A stretch of 64,000 nucleotides of DNA, taken from assembly GCF_014256275.1 (NCBI RefSeq), contig NZ_JACCFE010000002.1, positions 7,565,501 to 7,629,500 of the forward strand, written 5' to 3'. Source of the DNA: Rhodococcus sp. 4CII (lineage in GTDB: Bacteria > Actinomycetota > Actinomycetes > Mycobacteriales > Mycobacteriaceae). A model generated the notes under the pieces. It saw only the letters and a list, made by a program, of their open reading frames with translations, did not search any database and was not told the DNA's origin. The position numbers and the translations under genes were made by a program. The stretch's first letter is position 1, and each line of letters begins with the position of its first letter. Shown piece by piece: positions 8,672 to 18,605 of this stretch.

Positions 8672-8701
8672 TTGACATCACGTATGAACACTTTGTATGG
8701 T
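8672..8701 (+). promoter_or_regulatory. Promoter with GAACAnnnTGTAT operator, upstream of the monooxygenase-mce operon
   Basis: TTGACA (8672-8677), 18-bp spacer, TATGGT (8696-8701). The inverted repeat GAACACTTTGTAT is at 8686-8698. The ATG at 8708 is 6 nt after the -10, giving a leaderless start. This is the only promoter I could recognise for the co-oriented run to about 24061. Confidence 0.75.
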
Positions 8702-8707
8702 CACTCT

Positions 8708-10678
8708 ATGCAGCAGACCACGACGCCGGGATCGGCGCCCGATTCCTTCACTGACCAAGACCTCCGCGACGCGCTGGCGGTGGCGAATCTGCCCGCGCTG
8801 CTCGCGGCGCTGGCGCACTTGACCGGCGAGGACCGCTGGATCGAAGAGCCGTTCGTTCCGACACCGCCCACGGACCTCGGCGACCACGACTCCGGCGGAT
8901 TCACCGAGGAAGTGCAGGACCGCATTCGCCTGGAGGCCTTCGAGGTCCTGCGCCGCCATCGCGACGAGGAGCTCGAGCCCGGTCCGACGCCGGACCCTGC
9001 GCGGCTGGTCCGGATTCTGAGTGTGTCCCTGGGGGAGCAACTGCCCGCCGACTACGGCAACCTCCTCGGCGAGGAACTCGGGATCTACCCCCGGGCGTCC
9101 GTCCCCACGACGACATTCGAGGGCGAGGCCCCACTGCGGGTCGCCATCATCGGGGCGGGGCTGTCGGGGCTGTGCCTGGCGATCCGCCTCGAGCAGGCCC
9201 GCATTCCCTATGTGATCATCGAGAAGAACGACGACGTCGGCGGCACGTGGCACGAGAACGCCTATCCGGGTTGCGGTGTCGACACCCCGAGTAACCTGTA
9301 CTCCCTGTCGTTCGCACTGAACCCGGACTGGACGCGATTCTTTGCGGGCCGCGACGAACTCGCCGAGTACTGGCGCTCGCTCGCAGACCAATGGAACATT
9401 CGCCGGAACATCCGGTTCTCCACCGAAGCGGTGTCGGCCAACTACGACGAGGACCAGGCAGTCTGGAAGATCGTGACGCGCGGCACCGACGGACTCGAGG
9501 ACGAACTCGACGCCGGCATCCTCGTCAGCGCGGTGGGCCTGCTGAACCGCCCCAGCGTCCCCGCCATCGCGGGTCTCGACACCTTCGAGGGCCCCTGCCT
9601 GCACACCGCGCGCTGGGACCGCGACATCGACATCGCCGGCAAACGCGTCGCGGTGATCGGCACCGGCGCCAGCGCTATGCAGTTCGTGCCCGCCGCCGCC
9701 GGCGTGGCGAGCAACGTGCGTGTCTTCCAGCGTTCCCCGCAATGGGCCATGCCGCACCCCAACTACCGTCGGGACATCCCCGAGGGCGTCGCCTTCCTAA
9801 ACCGCCATATCCCGCACTACCAGGGCTGGTACCGGCTCCGGCTGTTCTGGCGGATGGGCGACAAACTGCACGGGCTCCTGCAGATCGATCCCGACTACCC
9901 GCACACCGACCGTGCGATCAACCGCGGCAACGACAAACTGCGCAAGATCCTCACCGCGCACATCGAAAGTGAGCTCGACGGTCGACCGGACCTTCTCGCG
10001 AAAAGCCTGCCGTCCTACCCGCCGTACGGGAAGCGTCTGCTCATCGACAACGGGTGGTTCCGCACGATCCGGCGCGACGACGTCGACCTGGTGACCGAGA
10101 ACATCGACACCGTCACCCCTCGCGGTGTCCGCACCGCCGACGGTGTCGAGCACGAGGCCGACATCATCGTTCTGGCGACAGGTTTCGATGCGGTTCAGGT
10201 GCTCGGTTCGGTCGACATCCGCGGTCGGGGCGGACGGTCCCTGCGGGAGTACTGGGGACATGACGACGGTCGCGCCTACCTGGGCATCACCGTCCCCGGG
10301 TTCCCCAACTTCTTCTGCCTCTACGGTCCGAACACCAACACCGGGCACGGCGGCACCGTCGTGGCGGGCACCGAAATCCAGGTCCAGTACGTCACGAGCG
10401 TCCTCGCCGAGATGATCGACGAGGGTCTCGCGAGTGTCGAGGTTCGGCAGGACACCTTCGACACGTACGACGAGGAACTCGGTGAGGCGCTCTCGCGGAC
10501 CATCTGGACGCATCCCGGCATGACCACCTACTACCGCAACAGTCGGGGACGTGTGGTGACCAACAGTCCGTGGCAGTACATCGAGTACTGGCGCCGCACA
10601 CACCAGCCGAACATGGACGACTTCGACGTGGAATCAGCGCTGTCGCCGGCAGCCCGAACGGATGGAAGCTTCGCATGA
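8708..10678 (+). CDS. Baeyer-Villiger flavin monooxygenase (HAPMO-like)
   Basis: A 656-residue FAD/NADPH monooxygenase. The FAD-binding motif GAGLSG is at 149-154. The Baeyer-Villiger fingerprint FxGxxxHxxxW[P/D] is present as FEGPCLHTARWD from residue 293. The NADPH Rossmann motif is VIGTGASA. The roughly 140-residue N-terminal extension before the first Rossmann fold resembles 4-hydroxyacetophenone monooxygenase-type enzymes. Enzymes of this class turn ketones into esters or lactones with O2 and NADPH. I chose the ATG at 8708 over an upstream in-frame ATG inside the promoter. The TGA overlaps the ATG of the aldehyde dehydrogenase. Its position at the head of an mce operon suggests the imported lipid carries a ketone, which is inference. 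Confidence 0.92.
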   Translation: MQQTTTPGSAPDSFTDQDLRDALAVANLPALLAALAHLTGEDRWIEEPFVPTPPTDLGDHDSGGFTEEVQDRIRLEAFEVLRRHRDEELEPGPTPDPARLVRILSVSLGEQLPADYGNLLGEELGIYPRASVPTTTFEGEAPLRVAIIGAGLSGLCLAIRLEQARIPYVIIEKNDDVGGTWHENAYPGCGVDTPSNLYSLSFALNPDWTRFFAGRDELAEYWRSLADQWNIRRNIRFSTEAVSANYDEDQAVWKIVTRGTDGLEDELDAGILVSAVGLLNRPSVPAIAGLDTFEGPCLHTARWDRDIDIAGKRVAVIGTGASAMQFVPAAAGVASNVRVFQRSPQWAMPHPNYRRDIPEGVAFLNRHIPHYQGWYRLRLFWRMGDKLHGLLQIDPDYPHTDRAINRGNDKLRKILTAHIESELDGRPDLLAKSLPSYPPYGKRLLIDNGWFRTIRRDDVDLVTENIDTVTPRGVRTADGVEHEADIIVLATGFDAVQVLGSVDIRGRGGRSLREYWGHDDGRAYLGITVPGFPNFFCLYGPNTNTGHGGTVVAGTEIQVQYVTSVLAEMIDEGLASVEVRQDTFDTYDEELGEALSRTIWTHPGMTTYYRNSRGRVVTNSPWQYIEYWRRTHQPNMDDFDVESALSPAARTDGSFA

Positions 10679-12084
10679 GCACCGCAACTCGTAAGGCCAC
10701 ACCTGTGACCGCTCCGATCGCCGCCACCCCGGACGCCGCCGCGCAGGTAGCTCTGCTGCGATCAACCTTCCGTAGCGGACGCACCCGCTCGCTCACCTGG
10801 CGTCGCGCCCAACTCGAGGGTCTCGCCCGGCTGCTCTCGGAACGGGAGAAAGATCTCGCCGCCGCTGTCGAACAGGATCTCGGGCGGTCGGCGATCGGGA
10901 CCTTCATGGGTGACCTCGCCCCGGTGCGGGCCGAGATCCGGCACACGCTGAAGAACCTGGAGCGGTGGTCACGGCCCCAGCGCGTGACGCTGCCGGCGAC
11001 TCAGCAGCCGGGGAAGGCGTGGACCGTCGCAGAGCCGAAGGGCGTGGTCCTGGTGATCGGGGCCTGGAACTTCCCCCTGCTGCTCACCCTCCAACCGCTC
11101 GTGAGCGCTCTCGCCGCCGGAAACGCGGTGCTCGTCAAACCGTCGGAGCTGGCCCCGCGCACAGCGCAGGTGCTGGCCGAGCTGCTGCCGAAGTACTGCG
11201 ACCCATCCGCGGTCGTCGTCGCCAACGGCGGCGCCGAGGTCAGCACCGCCCTCCTCCGGGAGCGATTCGATCACGTGTTCTTCACCGGATCTGCGCGCGT
11301 CGGGCGACTGGTCGCGACCGCCGCCGCCGAGCACCTCACCCCCGTGACGCTCGAACTCGGCGGCAAGAGCCCCGTGATCGTGGCGGCCGACGCCGACCTC
11401 GATGTCGCTGCCCGGCGCATCGCGTGGGCGAAATGCGTGAACAGTGGACAGGCGTGCATCGCACCCGATTACGTCCTCGTCGAGGACTCGGTGCGACCGG
11501 CGTTCGTCGAACGGCTGCTCAGGGAGCTCGACAGCGCCTGGCGCGCGGAACCGACCCGCATCGTCAACGAGAACCACTTCGATCGCCTCACCGCGCTCCT
11601 GGCCGGGCACGGTGGCGACACGACCGGTGGGCAGCACGATCGCGGCACCCTCCGATTCGCCGCCGCGGTGGTCACGGACCCCGATCTCGACTCGCCGCTG
11701 ATGACCGAGGAGATATTCGGGCCGATCCTGCCGGTGGTGTCGGTGGAATCGGTCGACGCCGCCGTCGAGCTGGTGAACAGCAGACCGAAGCCTCTCGCGC
11801 TGTACCTGTTCACGGAGAACAATGACACCGTGCAGACCGTGCTCGGCAACACCTCCTCCGGTTCGGCCGGGGTCAATCATCTTCTCTACCAGCTGCTCGT
11901 GCCCGACCTTCCGTTCGGCGGTGTCGGTGCCTCCGGGGCGGGGGACTACCACGGCGAGCACGGGTTCGCCACGTTCAGTCATCGAAAGTCGGTGCTGCGC
12001 AAGCCGACCAATCCCGATCCGTCCTTCGCGTACCCACCGTACGGACCTTTCGCGACCCGTCTGCTCCGCCGCCTCATGGGATAG
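10675..12084 (+). CDS. NAD(P)-dependent aldehyde dehydrogenase
   Basis: A 469-residue aldehyde dehydrogenase superfamily member. The oxyanion asparagine is N132 in GAWNFP, the general base is E227 in LELGGKSP and the nucleophile is C261 in NSGQACIAPDYV. The short length and the sequence around the active site resemble class 3/fatty-aldehyde-type enzymes. It would oxidise an aldehyde, for example one released after Baeyer-Villiger oxidation and ester cleavage, to an acid for CoA activation. The ATG at 10675 overlaps the preceding stop codon (ATGA) and is preceded by GGAAG, indicating translational coupling with the monooxygenase. A 110-bp gap separates it from yrbEA. Confidence 0.93.
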   Translation: MSTATRKATPVTAPIAATPDAAAQVALLRSTFRSGRTRSLTWRRAQLEGLARLLSEREKDLAAAVEQDLGRSAIGTFMGDLAPVRAEIRHTLKNLERWSRPQRVTLPATQQPGKAWTVAEPKGVVLVIGAWNFPLLLTLQPLVSALAAGNAVLVKPSELAPRTAQVLAELLPKYCDPSAVVVANGGAEVSTALLRERFDHVFFTGSARVGRLVATAAAEHLTPVTLELGGKSPVIVAADADLDVAARRIAWAKCVNSGQACIAPDYVLVEDSVRPAFVERLLRELDSAWRAEPTRIVNENHFDRLTALLAGHGGDTTGGQHDRGTLRFAAAVVTDPDLDSPLMTEEIFGPILPVVSVESVDAAVELVNSRPKPLALYLFTENNDTVQTVLGNTSSGSAGVNHLLYQLLVPDLPFGGVGASGAGDYHGEHGFATFSHRKSVLRKPTNPDPSFAYPPYGPFATRLLRRLMG

Positions 12085-12194
12085 TCGTCGACCTGCAAAC
12101 GTCCGGACCCACTTCGCCGCAAAGGAACCAGAGCGTTGTCACCTCGAGTATCCGGCTGTGCTCGCGCAGCCCCGTCGCCAGAGAAGGGCCCGTC

Positions 12195-12998
12195 ATGAGT
12201 GCACCCGTGCGTGAGACCGCCGCGGCGAAGGTCGCATCCGGCGTCGACACGGGACTGCGCGCCGTCGGAGGCTTCTTCGAGCTGTGCGGTGAGACATTCC
12301 GCGCCCTCGCGAAGCGCCCCTTCCAGTGGCGCGAGTTGGTGCTGCAGTCGTGGTTCATCGTGCGCGTCGCGCTGCTGCCGACGCTCCTCGTCGCACTGCC
12401 GTTCACCGTGCTCGTGGTGTTCACTCTCAACATCCTGCTGGTGGAATTCGGCGCGGCCGACCTGTCCGGTGCCGGGGCCGGACTCGGCGCCGTCACGCAG
12501 ATCGGACCACTCGTCACCGTGCTGATCGTGGCCGGTGCGGGCGCGACCGCGATCTGCGCCGATCTCGGCGCCCGCACCATCCGGGAGGAGATCGACGCGG
12601 TCCGGGTGCTCGGAATCGACCCGATCCACCGTCTCGTGGTCCCGCGCGTGCTGGCGTCGATGTTCGTGGCGGTACTGCTCAACGGCCTCGTCATCACGAT
12701 CGGGCTCACCGGCGGGTTCCTGTTCTCCGTCTACATCCAGAACGTCACCCCCGGCGCATACGTGTCGTCGCTGACGTTCGTGACCGGGCTGCCGGAGGTC
12801 ATCATCTCCGAAGTCAAGGCCACCCTCTTCGGGCTGATCGCCGGCCTGGTCGCATGTCATCGGGGGCTCACCGTCAAGGGCGGCCCCAAGAGCGTCGGCG
12901 ACGCGGTGAACGAGACCGTCGTCTACGCCTTCATGGCCTTGTTCGCGGTCAACGTCGTGGTCACCGCCATCGGCGTCAAATTCGGAACAGGAGCCTGA
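12195..12998 (+). CDS. yrbEA: YrbE/MlaE-family Mce permease subunit A
   Basis: A 267-residue integral membrane protein of the MlaE/YrbE family with about five hydrophobic segments and the family signature around AICADLGARTIREEIDAVRV. YrbEA and YrbEB form the inner-membrane channel of Mce lipid importers and engage the ATPase through the EExDA-like loop. It is the first transport gene of the cluster. The 110-bp upstream gap (12085-12194) shows no strong promoter, so it probably reads from the monooxygenase promoter. A GAAGGG element lies before the ATG. Confidence 0.94.
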   Translation: MSAPVRETAAAKVASGVDTGLRAVGGFFELCGETFRALAKRPFQWRELVLQSWFIVRVALLPTLLVALPFTVLVVFTLNILLVEFGAADLSGAGAGLGAVTQIGPLVTVLIVAGAGATAICADLGARTIREEIDAVRVLGIDPIHRLVVPRVLASMFVAVLLNGLVITIGLTGGFLFSVYIQNVTPGAYVSSLTFVTGLPEVIISEVKATLFGLIAGLVACHRGLTVKGGPKSVGDAVNETVVYAFMALFAVNVVVTAIGVKFGTGA

Positions 12999-13003
12999 CG
13001 AAC

Positions 13004-13864
13004 ATGACAGTGCACAAGACCGTCGCCGGAAGCCGGCACCCGAAACTGGCTGACATGGCCGGTGCCCCCGTCCGTATCCTCCAGGCGATCGGGCACCAAG
13101 CAGACTTCTTCGGCAAGACCATCCGGCTCGCCCCGCACGCGATCTCCAGCTACAAGAAGGAGACAGTGCGACTGATCGCCGAGATCGGCATGGGATCGGG
13201 CGCGATGGCCATCATCGGCGGCACCGTCGTCATCGTCGGATTCATGACACTGTCCGGCGGAACACTTCTCGCGATCCAGGGTTTCAGCTCGCTCGGCAAC
13301 ATCGGTGTCGAGGCCCTGACCGGATTCTTCGCCGCGTTCATCAACGTGCGCATCGTCGCCCCAGTAATTTCGGGCATCGCACTCGCGGCCACGATCGGCG
13401 CGGGCGCCACGGCCCAATTGGGTGCCATGCGCATCAGCGAAGAGATCGATGCGCTCGAGGTCATGGGCATCCGCTCCATGTCGTATCTCGTCTCGACACG
13501 CCTGATCGCCGGCATGATCTCGATCGTCCCGCTCTACTCGATGGCCGTGATCATGTCATTCGTCGCCTCCCAGTTCACCACCACGTACGTCTACGGACAG
13601 TCCTCCGGCGTATACGACCACTACTTCACCACCTTCCTGCGCCCCACCGACCTGTTCTGGTCGTTCCTGCAAGCGGTGGTCATGGCGCTGGTGGTGATGC
13701 TCATCCACTGCTACTACGGCTACCACGCACGCGGCGGACCTGCCGGCGTGGGAGAAGCGGTCGGACGTGCGGTCCGGACCTCGCTGATCGCGGTCGTCTC
13801 GGTCACTCTCATCGCATCCCTGGCGATCTACGGAGCGTCCGGCAACTTCAACCTTGCGGGCTAG
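13004..13864 (+). CDS. yrbEB: YrbE/MlaE-family Mce permease subunit B
   Basis: A 286-residue MlaE/YrbE permease paralogue. The ATPase-coupling loop is GAMRISEEIDALEVMGI, and about five to six hydrophobic helices are visible, ending in a Val/Ile/Ala-rich segment. The ATG at 13004 is preceded by AGGAG within the end of yrbEA; a longer in-frame extension upstream overlaps yrbEA and is rejected. It pairs with YrbEA to form the membrane core of the Mce importer; mceA follows 12 bp downstream. Confidence 0.94.
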   Translation: MTVHKTVAGSRHPKLADMAGAPVRILQAIGHQADFFGKTIRLAPHAISSYKKETVRLIAEIGMGSGAMAIIGGTVVIVGFMTLSGGTLLAIQGFSSLGNIGVEALTGFFAAFINVRIVAPVISGIALAATIGAGATAQLGAMRISEEIDALEVMGIRSMSYLVSTRLIAGMISIVPLYSMAVIMSFVASQFTTTYVYGQSSGVYDHYFTTFLRPTDLFWSFLQAVVMALVVMLIHCYYGYHARGGPAGVGEAVGRAVRTSLIAVVSVTLIASLAIYGASGNFNLAG

Positions 13865-13876
13865 GGGTAAACGAAC

Positions 13877-15085
13877 ATGCTCTCGACAAGAAGTGCCAAG
13901 TCGCACTATCACCCACCGCCCCTGAAAACGAAGGGCGCAGCGCTCGTCCTCGGACTCGCGGCGATCCTGTTCGGCTGCCTGCTGTCCTTCAACGGCGCGT
14001 TCACCAGCACAGTTCCCCTGACCGTCGTCTCGGACCGATCCGGCCTGGTGATGGATCAGGGCGCCAAGGTGCAGCTGAACGGAGTCCAGATCGGCAAGGT
14101 CCGCGAAATCGACCACGTCGCTGACGGAGCAAGCCTGCAACTCGACATCGACGAGCAGTGGTTCGGACTCCTCACCGCCGACACCGTCGCAGAGATCAAG
14201 GCCACCACCGCATTCGGGTCGAAATACGTGGCCCTCGAGATCCCGGACGGATCGTCGGCCGAGCCTCTCGCGGCCGGACACGAGGTGCGATCGCGCAACG
14301 TCACCACCGAGATCAACACGGTATTCGAGAACCTGACCTCGGTCACCGAACACGTCGACGCAGCAAAGCTGAACGCGACACTCGGCGCGGTCGCCACCGG
14401 CCTCCGTGGCCGCGGCAATCAACTCGGCACCACGATCACCGACGCCAACACCTTCCTCGCAGCCGTCGACCCAACCCTGCCGACCCTCGCGAACGACTGG
14501 CGCGACGCCGCCATCACGGCGAATACCTACGCGGAAGCCGTTCCCGACTTCATGGCCTTGCTCGGCAACGCCAGCGTCACCTCGGACACCCTGGTCGCCG
14601 AGGAGAAACCGCTCGAGTCCACCCTCCAGGCATTCCGCACGATGGGCGACGAGGGATTCGGTATCGCATCCGAGAACGAGAAGAGCTTCCTCGACGCCAT
14701 GAGACTATTCGTGCCCACTACAGCTCTGCTGGCCGAATACAGCCCCGAATACGCGTGCCTGTTCCAGCAGGCCGCGACCACTGCCGAGGCCGAACAGCGC
14801 TTCGGCGCCGGAAACACCGGCTACTCACTCGAACTGGACGCGGGCATCATGCCCGGCGACGACAACTACACATACCCCGAGAATCTTCCGATCGTCCAGG
14901 GCCGGGGTGGACCCGGCGGCGCTCCCGGCTGCTACCCGGAGATCACCAAGGACATGTTCCCAACCCCGCACCTGGTGGTCGATGGCGGCGCGAACATCGC
15001 CAATGCCACCGCACCCCGTGCCGGATCGCCGAGCTTCGTGGAGTACCTCTTCGGCACCACCATCGGAGGGGTGACCCCGCGATGA
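13877..15085 (+). CDS. mceA: MCE family protein MceA
   Basis: A 402-residue Mce protein: short cytoplasmic N-terminus, one uncleaved membrane helix (about 20-40), an MCE/MlaD domain (about 45-120, KVQLNGVQIGKVREID) and a long helical, DUF3407-type region. In known Mce systems six such subunits (A-F) form a periplasmic tunnel carrying hydrophobic substrates from the outer envelope to YrbE. The acidic, Gly/Pro-rich C-terminal segment contains cysteines typical of MceA. It is co-transcribed with yrbEB (12-bp gap), and its stop overlaps the mceB start. Confidence 0.94.
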   Translation: MLSTRSAKSHYHPPPLKTKGAALVLGLAAILFGCLLSFNGAFTSTVPLTVVSDRSGLVMDQGAKVQLNGVQIGKVREIDHVADGASLQLDIDEQWFGLLTADTVAEIKATTAFGSKYVALEIPDGSSAEPLAAGHEVRSRNVTTEINTVFENLTSVTEHVDAAKLNATLGAVATGLRGRGNQLGTTITDANTFLAAVDPTLPTLANDWRDAAITANTYAEAVPDFMALLGNASVTSDTLVAEEKPLESTLQAFRTMGDEGFGIASENEKSFLDAMRLFVPTTALLAEYSPEYACLFQQAATTAEAEQRFGAGNTGYSLELDAGIMPGDDNYTYPENLPIVQGRGGPGGAPGCYPEITKDMFPTPHLVVDGGANIANATAPRAGSPSFVEYLFGTTIGGVTPR

Positions 15086-16104
15086 AGATCTCGACAACGG
15101 CAACGAAACTCGCGATCTTCGCGATCGTGATGGTCCTGTTCACCGCAGCGGTCGTCATCGTCTTCGGACAGTTCCGCTTCGGTAGCGAAAAGCAGTACAG
15201 CGCAGTCTTCGACGACGTGTCCGGACTCCGGGACAACGAGTTCGTCCGCGTCGCGGGCGTCGAGGTCGGCAAGGTGAAATCGGTCGACGTGCGGGAGGAC
15301 TCCACGGCGAGGGTGACCTTCGCGCTGACGAAGAACGTTCCCCTCACCGAATCGACACGCGCGGCAGTGAAATTCAGCAACCTCATCGGCGATCACTACC
15401 TCGAACTGATCGAAGGGTCCGGTCCGCTCACCCCGCTGGGCGAAGGCGACACTATCCCCGTCGAACGCACCGTGCCGGCGTTGGACCTCGACGCGCTGAT
15501 CAACGGCTTCCGGCCATTGTTCAAGGCACTCGACCCCGAACAGGTCAACGCGTTGTCCGGCTCCCTCGTCGACGTCTTCCAGGGACAGGGCGGCACCATC
15601 GACCACTTCCTGCAGCAAGCCGGCCAGCTGACGTCGGTCCTCGCCGACCGGGACCAGTTGATCGGGGCCGTGATCGGCAACCTCAACACCCTGCTCGGGA
15701 CCGTCGACCGGCGGAACGCCGAGTTCAACCAGGGCATCGATCAACTCCAGCAACTCGTCTCCAGGCTGGGGGAGCAGTCCGATCCGCTCGGCGACGCCCT
15801 CGTCCACATCGACGACGCATCGAGTTCGATGGCCGCGTTGCTCGACTCGACCCGTCCGGACATCAAGGAAGACATCACCCAGGCCGGCAGGCTTTCCGAC
15901 CAGGTGGTCGCCGATCAGGACTACATCAACTGGGCGTTCAATTCCCTTCCCGCGGCCTACAACAAGCTGTCGAGGCTGGGCCTGTTCGGTGACTTCTTCA
16001 CGTTCTACCTGTGCGATGTGCAGTTGAAGGTGAACGGCCCGAACGGAGACCCCTTATACATTCCGATCGTCGGCCAGCGGGCCGGGAGGTGCACTCCACA
16101 ATGA
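15082..16104 (+). CDS. mceB: MCE family protein MceB
   Basis: A 340-residue Mce subunit with an N-terminal membrane helix (about 8-30), an MCE domain (VSGLRDNEFVRVAGVEVGKV) and a helical region ending in a conserved Cys pair (YLCDVQ and RAGRCTP). The ATG at 15082 overlaps the mceA TGA by 4 bp; the longer upstream reading in this frame overlaps mceA and is not coding. It is part of the predicted MceA-F hexamer. Confidence 0.94.
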   Translation: MKISTTATKLAIFAIVMVLFTAAVVIVFGQFRFGSEKQYSAVFDDVSGLRDNEFVRVAGVEVGKVKSVDVREDSTARVTFALTKNVPLTESTRAAVKFSNLIGDHYLELIEGSGPLTPLGEGDTIPVERTVPALDLDALINGFRPLFKALDPEQVNALSGSLVDVFQGQGGTIDHFLQQAGQLTSVLADRDQLIGAVIGNLNTLLGTVDRRNAEFNQGIDQLQQLVSRLGEQSDPLGDALVHIDDASSSMAALLDSTRPDIKEDITQAGRLSDQVVADQDYINWAFNSLPAAYNKLSRLGLFGDFFTFYLCDVQLKVNGPNGDPLYIPIVGQRAGRCTPQ

Positions 16105-17324
16105 TTGGCTCCAAGACCGCACGAATCGGCCTGATCGGCATTGCGATCACCCTCATCGTCGTGCTCACCTCCATGAACTTCGAGAAGCTGCAGTACCTGA
16201 CCACGTCCTCACACTATTCGGCGTACTTCGGTGACACCGGCGGCCTGTTGACCGGCGACAAGGTCATGGTCGCCGGGGTCGAGGTCGGCAAGGTCCACGA
16301 CGTCGAACTCGACGGAGACAAGGTCCTCGTCGAATTCACCGCGGACGGGGTGCGCCTGGGCAGCAAGACCGAACTGTCGATCAAGACGCGGACCGTGCTC
16401 GGCAACAAGTACCTCCAGGTCACACCGCGCGGCGACGACGACCTCCTCGCCACGGACGACGTCATCCCGCTCGCCCAGACCACCACGCCGTACCTGCTCA
16501 CGGACGCCCTCGGTGACCTCACCACGACGATCAGCGGACTCGACACGGACAAACTGACCGGGGCTCTGCAGACGCTGGGCGAGACGCTCGATCAGACCCA
16601 ACCGAACCTCAGCGCTGCGCTCGACGGAATGTCCCGGTTCTCGGACACCGTCAGCTCCCGGGACCAGCTGATTCAGGACCTCTCCCGCAACGCCGAATCG
16701 GTGACGGGTGTGCTGTCCGAGAGGAGCAATCAGATCGACAAACTGCTCGTCGACGGCAACACCCTGTTCGCCTCACTCGAGCAGCGACGCCGGGCAATCG
16801 ACACACTGCTCGGCAACGTCACGGCGGTGACCGCGCAGGTGAACGGTCTCGTCGACGACAACGAGGCACAGCTGCGGCCCGTGCTCGACCAGCTGAACAC
16901 GACCACCGGCCTGCTCAACCAGCAGAAGGACAACCTCGCAGCGTCGCTCAAGCCGTTGTCGCAATACGCGACGTCGCTCGGGGAATCCGTGGCCTCCGGC
17001 CCGTTCTTCAAGGCCTACATCATGAATCTGCTGCCCGGGCAGTACCTGCAGCCGTTCATCGACGCCGCGTTCTCCGAGCAGGGCATCAACCCCGGCACCC
17101 TGAACGGGCAGAACACCTTCCCGGTGACCTGTGGAGACAACAGCGCTCCGGGCGCCGTTCCCCCCGGCAGCACGACGCCGTTGCCGAACCCGAGCAACTG
17201 CCCGGTTCAGCCCGGCGAGCTTCCGGTCGCGAACTCGACGCAGCCGCCGGCGCCGCCCGCGCTCCCCGCGCTGCCGCAGATCTCCATTCCCGGTCTGCCC
17301 CCACTGCCCGGACTGGGCGGATAG
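16101..17324 (+). CDS. mceC: MCE family protein MceC
   Basis: A 407-residue Mce subunit with an N-terminal transmembrane helix (about 9-25), an MCE domain (LLTGDKVMVAGVEVGKV), a long heptad-rich helical region and a Pro-rich C-terminal tail (QPPAPPALPALPQISIP), which is common in MceC/MceD. The ATG at 16101 overlaps the mceB stop (ATGA). Residues before this ATG in the same frame overlap mceB and were discarded. Confidence 0.94.
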   Translation: MIGSKTARIGLIGIAITLIVVLTSMNFEKLQYLTTSSHYSAYFGDTGGLLTGDKVMVAGVEVGKVHDVELDGDKVLVEFTADGVRLGSKTELSIKTRTVLGNKYLQVTPRGDDDLLATDDVIPLAQTTTPYLLTDALGDLTTTISGLDTDKLTGALQTLGETLDQTQPNLSAALDGMSRFSDTVSSRDQLIQDLSRNAESVTGVLSERSNQIDKLLVDGNTLFASLEQRRRAIDTLLGNVTAVTAQVNGLVDDNEAQLRPVLDQLNTTTGLLNQQKDNLAASLKPLSQYATSLGESVASGPFFKAYIMNLLPGQYLQPFIDAAFSEQGINPGTLNGQNTFPVTCGDNSAPGAVPPGSTTPLPNPSNCPVQPGELPVANSTQPPAPPALPALPQISIPGLPPLPGLGG

Positions 17325-17327
17325 GAC

Positions 17328-18605
17328 ATGTCGACCATGTTGAACACATTCCGAGGCTCACGCCGCGTCTGGATCGCCGCGCTCGTCGTGGTGACCGTCG
17401 CCGTCGTCGCCGCCACCGGGTGGAGTTTCTACCGCACGAGTTCCACGACGACCGTGACGGCGTACTTCGCGAACACCAACGGAATCTACGTCGGCGACCA
17501 GGTGAAGATCCTCGGCGTCGACGTCGGAAAGATCGACGCGATCGAGCCGGACGGCGAACGGATGAAGGTCACCTTCCACTACGACTCGCAGTATCAGGTT
17601 CCCCAGGACGCCAAGGCCGCGATCCTGTCCCCGAGCCTCGTCACCTCCAGGGCGATCCAGCTGACCCCCGCCTACACCGGAGGCCCCGCCCTCGCCGATC
17701 AGGACGAGATTCCGCTCGAACGCACCGCGGTGCCGATCGAGTGGGACGACTTCCGCGCCCAACTCCAGCACCTCTCCGAGTCGCTCGGCCCCACCCAGGA
17801 CAGCGCCAACGGCCCACTCGGCCAGTTCGTCAACGATGCCGCGGATTCGCTCAGCGGCAAGGGAACCGACATCAACACCACCCTGACCAAGTTGTCCGAG
17901 GCGATGTCGACACTGTCCGACGGGCGGGACGACGTGTTCGCGACGGTGCGCAACCTGCAGGTGTTCGTCTCCGCGCTTGCCGCGAGCGACCAGCAGATCG
18001 TGCAGCTCAACCAGAACCTCGCATCGGTCTCCGGCGTACTCACCAACTCCGATCAGGAACTCGCCACCTCACTCGACAGCGTGGACGCCCTCGTACACCG
18101 CATCGGTCAGTTCATCGGCGACAACCGGGAAGGCCTCGGCAAGTCCGTCGACGATCTCGCCGCGGTGACGACGATGCTCAACGAATCACGCCCGGACATC
18201 GAGCAGCTGCTGCACGTCCTGCCGAACACATTGCAGAATTTCTACAACATCTATCAGCCCGCCCAGGGCTCGATGACCGGTGCGCTGGCGGTGACCCAGA
18301 TGCAGAACCCCATCCAATTCATCTGCGGTGCAATCCAGGCCGCGAGCCAAAAGGGTGCCGCCGAATCGGCGAAACTCTGCGTCCAGCATCTCGCCCCGGT
18401 CCTCAACCTGATCCAAATGAACTACCCACCCGCGGGCGCAAACCCGATCACCAGCGTCCAGGTGCGCCCCGACCAGATCGACTACAGCCAGGACTCGCTG
18501 CGCGGCACGGTGCCGACGGCACCCCCGGCGCGCACGATCGACGCCCGCGTCGGCATTCCGGGCCTGCTCGGGCTGGCCATACCGACGACGAGTGGAGGCC
18601 GATGA
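17328..18605 (+). CDS. mceD: MCE family protein MceD
   Basis: A 425-residue Mce subunit with one N-terminal membrane helix (about 13-33), an MCE domain (GIYVGDQVKILGVDVGKID) and a long alpha-helical domain with the conserved VTQMQNPIQFICG region seen in MceD proteins. It begins 3 bp after the mceC stop, and its own stop overlaps the mceE start. Confidence 0.94.
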   Translation: MSTMLNTFRGSRRVWIAALVVVTVAVVAATGWSFYRTSSTTTVTAYFANTNGIYVGDQVKILGVDVGKIDAIEPDGERMKVTFHYDSQYQVPQDAKAAILSPSLVTSRAIQLTPAYTGGPALADQDEIPLERTAVPIEWDDFRAQLQHLSESLGPTQDSANGPLGQFVNDAADSLSGKGTDINTTLTKLSEAMSTLSDGRDDVFATVRNLQVFVSALAASDQQIVQLNQNLASVSGVLTNSDQELATSLDSVDALVHRIGQFIGDNREGLGKSVDDLAAVTTMLNESRPDIEQLLHVLPNTLQNFYNIYQPAQGSMTGALAVTQMQNPIQFICGAIQAASQKGAAESAKLCVQHLAPVLNLIQMNYPPAGANPITSVQVRPDQIDYSQDSLRGTVPTAPPARTIDARVGIPGLLGLAIPTTSGGR